From assembly GCA_018662075.1 (NCBI GenBank), contig JABJGX010000049.1:1-9209 (forward strand): DNA of 9,209 bases, given 5' to 3'. The translations under genes and the position numbers were made by a program. Each line of letters opens with the position of its first letter. Position 1 is the first letter of the stretch. Origin of the DNA: Candidatus Peregrinibacteria bacterium. GTDB lineage: Bacteria; Patescibacteriota; Gracilibacteria; Peribacterales; Peribacteraceae. The notes under the pieces are model-generated. The model ran no database searches. It was not told the origin of the DNA and worked only from the letters and a program-made list of their open reading frames with translations. This document shows positions 5,730 to 9,209 of the stretch, one piece after another.

Positions 5730-7145
5730 ATGACTACATCTCAACTATTTGATATTCCACTAACAAGAACCAAGGTAATTTGCACTATCGGCCCTTCCTG
5801 CTGGGAGAAAGACCAGATGGCTGAACTTGCAGATAACGGCATGAATATTGCTCGGTTGAACTTTTCACATGGAGAACGGAAGCAGCATCAGGAAAGTATC
5901 GACAAAATTCATAGTATTAATGAGGGTCGCTTGCTAAAAGTGGCCATTATGCAAGATACCAAAGGCGCGGAAATTCGCACTGGTGATGTCGATGAAAAAG
6001 TAAAAGTAGAGGTTGGTGACGACGTGGTATTTTCTCCGACACCACTACCAAAAGAAAAGCGTCCTGTCATCATCGTTAGCTACGATGGTTTTGCAAAAGA
6101 TGCATTAGAAACAGATGTGATATTAATTGATAACGGAGAAATCTATCTTGAGATACTCAGCGTTGAAAAAAATGGATCTGTCGTTGCAAAGGCTCAGCAA
6201 AGTGGTGCCATCGGATCGCGGAGGCATATTAGTTTGCCTGGAGCAGATATTGATTTGCCATCTATAACAGAAAAAGATTGGGAGGACATTCGATTTGGCG
6301 CAGAGCAAAACATAGACTACATTGCGCTTTCATTTGTCCGTACTGGAGCAGAAGTTGAGTCTGTGCGAAAGCTTTTGAAGAAACTGAAGAGTACATCGAA
6401 ATTAATTTCAAAGATCGAAACAAAGAAATCAGTTGACAATATTCAAGAGATCATCGAAGCATCTGACGCAATTATGGTTGCCAGAGGTGACCTCGGGTCT
6501 GACTTACCGTTCGAACAACTTCCCGTCGTCCAAGACGAGATCGTCTGCCGATGCAAAGATGCCGGTAAGCCTGTCATCATCGCGACACAGATGCTTGAAA
6601 GCATGATGGAACATCCAATGCCAACCAGAGCTGAAGTGACAGATACAGCGCATGCAGTGAGCACAGGCACAGATGCCACAATGCTCTCTGGAGAAACCGC
6701 AGCTGGTATTCACCCAGTGCTCGCACTCAAGGCTATGAAGAGGATTCATAAAGCGACAGAGGCGCACTTAGCGCGCCTAGAAATTGTTTATGATATTCGG
6801 TTCTCTAGTCGCGACGAAGAAGAGATGGATAGCGCGGTAAAACTAGCAGAAGAACAAGAGGTAGATGTAATAGTCCTTCTGTCAGATACAGGACGAACAG
6901 CCCATCACATAGCGAAGTTTAGGCCTCCAGTGCCTCTCATTTGCTTCGTAAACGATCCAGTCGTCCAGACAGAGCTGACACTTGTATACGGATGCTATCC
7001 TATTATGATCGACTTTGATGAGTCCGACGAAGTCACGATGGACAATGGTGTAGAGCTCGCTTTGAAATATGGCCTTATTCAGAAAAGTCAAAGAGTCTTG
7101 CTACTCCGTGATAGAGCAAACAAGCCGGAAGTTGTAAACTTATAA
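5730..7145 (+). CDS. pyk: Pyruvate kinase
   Basis: Converts phosphoenolpyruvate and ADP to pyruvate and ATP, the last step of glycolysis, in the cytoplasm. Residues are counted from the longer possible start at 5688. Seen: TRTKVICTIGPS (26-37), NFSHG (58-62), QDTKGAEIRTG (89-99), catalytic Lys242 in SKIE, VARGDLG (264-270, metal binding) and ATQMLESM (299-306), followed by PTRAEVTDTAHAV and DATMLSGETAAG. The C-terminal domain (about 364-485) is present. The start at 5730 (MTTSQLFD) gives 471 residues, matching the usual 470. It has a GGTG five bases upstream, whereas the ATG at 5688 adds 14 residues not typical of the family and lacks a ribosome site. The usual DTKGPEIRTG has Ala for Pro here. 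Diverges from the giant surface gene and converges with the second one. Confidence 0.96.
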   Translation: MTTSQLFDIPLTRTKVICTIGPSCWEKDQMAELADNGMNIARLNFSHGERKQHQESIDKIHSINEGRLLKVAIMQDTKGAEIRTGDVDEKVKVEVGDDVVFSPTPLPKEKRPVIIVSYDGFAKDALETDVILIDNGEIYLEILSVEKNGSVVAKAQQSGAIGSRRHISLPGADIDLPSITEKDWEDIRFGAEQNIDYIALSFVRTGAEVESVRKLLKKLKSTSKLISKIETKKSVDNIQEIIEASDAIMVARGDLGSDLPFEQLPVVQDEIVCRCKDAGKPVIIATQMLESMMEHPMPTRAEVTDTAHAVSTGTDATMLSGETAAGIHPVLALKAMKRIHKATEAHLARLEIVYDIRFSSRDEEEMDSAVKLAEEQEVDVIVLLSDTGRTAHHIAKFRPPVPLICFVNDPVVQTELTLVYGCYPIMIDFDESDEVTMDNGVELALKYGLIQKSQRVLLLRDRANKPEVVNL

Positions 7146-7159
7146 TCTTTTTTTATACA

Positions 7160-9209
7160 CTACTTCTTACCGTTCCACTTGTGCCAGGGCATCTCTAGTT
7201 CATCGAGTGGGATATCATCTATAGATAACTCTCGAACAGTATCGGCAGCCTTTTTTGAAAGGTCTAGAAGCTTCCGTCTAAAGATAAATCCGAATATACC
7301 ACCACCAAGTAGGAGGAATCCTAGAGACCCACCCCAGATGCTATTTCCATGCGCTGCCATAAACGTTGGATAGGCGCATTCTGCAGTACATCCATCTGAG
7401 CTATCACACTCTTCTATATCGTCTACAACTCCATCGCCACAGAAAGCCACGCGGCAGTTGCTACGACATGCATTTTCAGTAGAGTCTGAATTCAGCGCAC
7501 CTTCATCACACTCCTCTATTCCATCAACGATACCATCTCCACATACTGTTTCTATAGTACAACGATTATTACACCCGTCTCCAGATTCTGTATTTCCATC
7601 ATCACACTCTTCTGTCCCTTCTATGTTTCCATTACCACAAACTGGGAAGACACACGTTGTTAAACATGAATCAAGATTGTTTTCGTTTCCATCGTCACAT
7701 TCTTCAAGCCCCTCGACGATTCCATTTCCACAAATACTAATAGTACATGTGTTCGTACACTCATCAGAATTTGAGTTGTTTCCGTCATCACATTGCTCGT
7801 TTCCATTAAGGTTCCCATCGCCACATCGAGCAGTAGTACACTGGTCTGTACATGTATCGCTATTGTCCTTATTTCCATCGTCGCATTCCTCATTGAGTTG
7901 CCTTACAGCATCTCCACAGTACGGCATCCGACAATCATTCGTACATGCATCTGCATTATTGTCATTTCCATCATCGCAACCTTCACCCTTCTGAACTATA
8001 CCGTCACCACACTGGGACTTTGTACACTCATTAGAGCAAGAGTCTTCATTGTTACTATTTCCATCATCGCACTCTTCACCACTGTACTTCTGCAATAACC
8101 CATCACCGCATCGTGGCTTTTTACAGTCATTTGTACATGCATCTTCATTCTCTCTATTTGCATCGTCACACTCCTCTGTATACGGAGCACCTGATGTTAC
8201 GACTCCGTCTCCACAGAATGGAGTAGTACAGTCGTTACGACATGCATCAAAATCTATATTATTACCATCATCACATTGTTCACGTCCTTCTTTAAGTCTA
8301 TTTCCACAAAGGGCAAGTCGGCAGTTGTTTGGACAATCATCGTTGTTTACGAAGTTTGCGTCGTCACACTGCTCGTTAAATGGCGCAACACTTGTCGTCA
8401 TTCCATCACCACAACGTGGTTCTGAACAGTCATTACGACATGCGTCATCATCCTTAGAGTTCCCGTCGTCACATACTTCACCAAACTGAATAACCGAGTC
8501 CCCACATCCTGTCTTTTGACATTCACTAGAACATGAGTCTGTCTCATCGTCGTTTCCATCATCACATTGTTCTCCTGCAGCTTTGTTTCTGTATCCGTCT
8601 CCACACTGTTGCGACGTACAGTCAGCATTACAACTGCCGGTATCAATACCTCGTGAGTCGCAGAACTCTGCTCCTTCTACAACGCCATCACCACATCGTG
8701 GGATGCGACATTGGGAAGTACAATTGTCATAGTCGTTGAGGTTACCGTCGTCACACTCTTCTCCAAATTCGATTGAACCATTTCCGCACACTGCCGATGA
8801 TGATTGCTGTGTTGCATTACCTCCATCACTATTATTCGTTCCTTGCGGAAAGAACAAGTTAATAAGTGGAGATGACTGCGAGCTTTCGACAACAGTATCT
8901 GAGATTACTGGCTCTGGTGCTGCATTTTGCAGCCCTTCCTCTTCGCATGAAGGCTTTGTAAAGTTATATGTGCATCGGTCTGGATTGCAGGTTACATTTC
9001 CCTGGGCATCTTCTGTGCATACAGGAATACTACACGCTACTCCACAACTCGGATCGAGGAATCGTACCTCTGTTGCAAGCTGACCAGTGACTGGGTCGAG
9101 CACATAAATTTCTTGTGTGTCTGGTTCGCAATCTTCACCAATATGAAGACTGATATCTCCGTCACCGCAGTAGTAAAGCAGGCATGTGTCTGAACAGAAG
9201 CTTGCCCCA
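7160..9209 (-). CDS. Cysteine-rich repeat surface protein with C-terminal membrane anchor, N-terminus beyond window
   Basis: The reading frame is open to the right edge; the GTG at 9101-9103 is an internal codon, since in-frame sequence upstream of it continues with CSDTC...CGDGDISLHIGEDCEPD. At least 682 residues are visible. Numbered from that GTG: a Cys-containing non-repeat stretch (20-53), a Ser/Asn/Gln-rich linker (72-104), 15 tandem DUF4215/Myxococcus-type repeats (106-576), one hydrophobic helix (about 589-608, GGSLGFLLLGGGIFGFIF), then RRK and a 37-residue tail rich in Lys, Asp and Glu. This predicts a long disulfide-braced acidic rod outside the cell, a single membrane span and a short cytoplasmic tail. 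Specific function is unknown; adhesion or cell-surface scaffold is a guess. Its stop lies 14 bases from that of convergent pyk. It shares repeat subtypes with the giant surface protein. Confidence 0.93.
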   Translation of the reverse strand, partial: GASFCSDTCLLYYCGDGDISLHIGEDCEPDTQEIYVLDPVTGQLATEVRFLDPSCGVACSIPVCTEDAQGNVTCNPDRCTYNFTKPSCEEEGLQNAAPEPVISDTVVESSQSSPLINLFFPQGTNNSDGGNATQQSSSAVCGNGSIEFGEECDDGNLNDYDNCTSQCRIPRCGDGVVEGAEFCDSRGIDTGSCNADCTSQQCGDGYRNKAAGEQCDDGNDDETDSCSSECQKTGCGDSVIQFGEVCDDGNSKDDDACRNDCSEPRCGDGMTTSVAPFNEQCDDANFVNNDDCPNNCRLALCGNRLKEGREQCDDGNNIDFDACRNDCTTPFCGDGVVTSGAPYTEECDDANRENEDACTNDCKKPRCGDGLLQKYSGEECDDGNSNNEDSCSNECTKSQCGDGIVQKGEGCDDGNDNNADACTNDCRMPYCGDAVRQLNEECDDGNKDNSDTCTDQCTTARCGDGNLNGNEQCDDGNNSNSDECTNTCTISICGNGIVEGLEECDDGNENNLDSCLTTCVFPVCGNGNIEGTEECDDGNTESGDGCNNRCTIETVCGDGIVDGIEECDEGALNSDSTENACRSNCRVAFCGDGVVDDIEECDSSDGCTAECAYPTFMAAHGNSIWGGSLGFLLLGGGIFGFIFRRKLLDLSKKAADTVRELSIDDIPLDELEMPWHKWNGKK
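7277..7339 (-). other. Transmembrane anchor of the repeat surface protein
   Basis: Residues 589-609 from the GTG at 9103: a Trp-led, Gly/Leu/Phe-rich hydrophobic helix followed at once by RRK. The positive-inside rule puts the repeats outside and the last 37 residues (LLDLSKKAAD to WNGKK) in the cytoplasm. Unlike the giant surface protein, the tail is long and has no TGPG-like element. Confidence 0.8.
7376..8788 (-). repeat. Array of 15 DUF4215/Myxococcus-type repeats, period about 31 residues
   Basis: Repeat starts, counted from the GTG at 9103, are Cys106, 137, 167, 200, 231, 266, 297, 332, 365, 396, 427, 458, 489, 521 and 555. Spacing is 30-35 residues (about 93-105 bases). The consensus is CGDGxxxxxEECDDGNxxxxDxCxxxCxxxx with four cysteines. 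Repeats at 231 and 297 share a four-residue insertion (SVAP, SGAP) and use DDAN. The repeat at 137 lacks DDGN, and the last (555) is shortened to 22 residues. The family is named DUF4215 / Myxococcus cysteine-rich repeat; its function is not established. Confidence 0.92.

Noticed and set aside
7146..7159. T-run (TCTTTTTTTAT) between the convergent stops of pyk and the repeat protein as a bidirectional terminator
   Set aside because: No GC-rich hairpin precedes it on either strand; an intrinsic terminator cannot be supported.
7458..7994. Plus-strand 178-residue open frame, and similar ones at 8049-8489 and 8736-9083, full of SSHSS and PSPH
   Set aside because: These are the antisense of the ECDDGN/CGDG repeats; their apparent periodicity simply mirrors the minus-strand repeats.
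7376..8788. Regular repeats of about 93 bases that could suggest a CRISPR or satellite array
   Set aside because: The unit length varies in steps of three, the sequence is conserved at codon level rather than as identical DNA, and one intact reading frame spans it.
7160..9103. GTG at 9101-9103 as the true start of the repeat protein
   Set aside because: The upstream in-frame sequence to the window edge encodes another cysteine repeat (CGDGDISLHIGEDCEPD), so the gene continues beyond the window.

Overview
The window holds five protein genes (two cut by its edges) and one tRNA gene. All reading frames close on TAA or TAG and none needs UGA read as an amino acid, so the standard bacterial code fits. 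Clear Shine-Dalgarno sequences are almost absent. Two very large cysteine-rich surface proteins sit among compact housekeeping genes, and there is no sign of phage or transposon. Together these suggest a Candidate Phyla Radiation/Patescibacteria-type bacterium, perhaps Peregrinibacteria-like. That assignment is inference from style, not from a marker gene.

Layout. At the left edge, on the minus strand, is pyrH (UMP kinase), missing its last residues. A plus-strand tRNA-Arg(UCU) with encoded CCA follows, diverging from pyrH with overlapping promoter elements. Next, on the minus strand, come a short-chain dehydrogenase of the YdfG type and, 42 bases upstream of it, a 1320-residue surface protein. 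Divergent from that gene, on the plus strand, is pyk (pyruvate kinase). Its stop codon lies 14 bases from the stop of a second, minus-strand cysteine-rich membrane-anchored protein, which runs off the right edge.

The two surface proteins share the DUF4215/Myxococcus-type repeat (CGDG...GEECDDGN...DxC...C). The complete one adds a signal peptide, a LamG-type lectin fold, beta-rich stalk segments and a C-terminal anchor. Just before that anchor it carries a domain that reads like the self-cleaving cytoplasmic domain of FlhB/YscU, the type III secretion substrate switch, with NPTD in place of NPTH. Nothing else in the window relates to flagella or type III secretion. Predicted topology puts the domain outside the cell, where it could act as a built-in self-cleaving juncture of a surface adhesin. 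This is the most unusual item in the window.

The second surface protein is essentially a rod of 15 or more such repeats ending in one membrane helix and a short cytoplasmic tail. The housekeeping genes (pyrH, pyk, tRNA-Arg, dehydrogenase) have no evident functional link to the surface genes.
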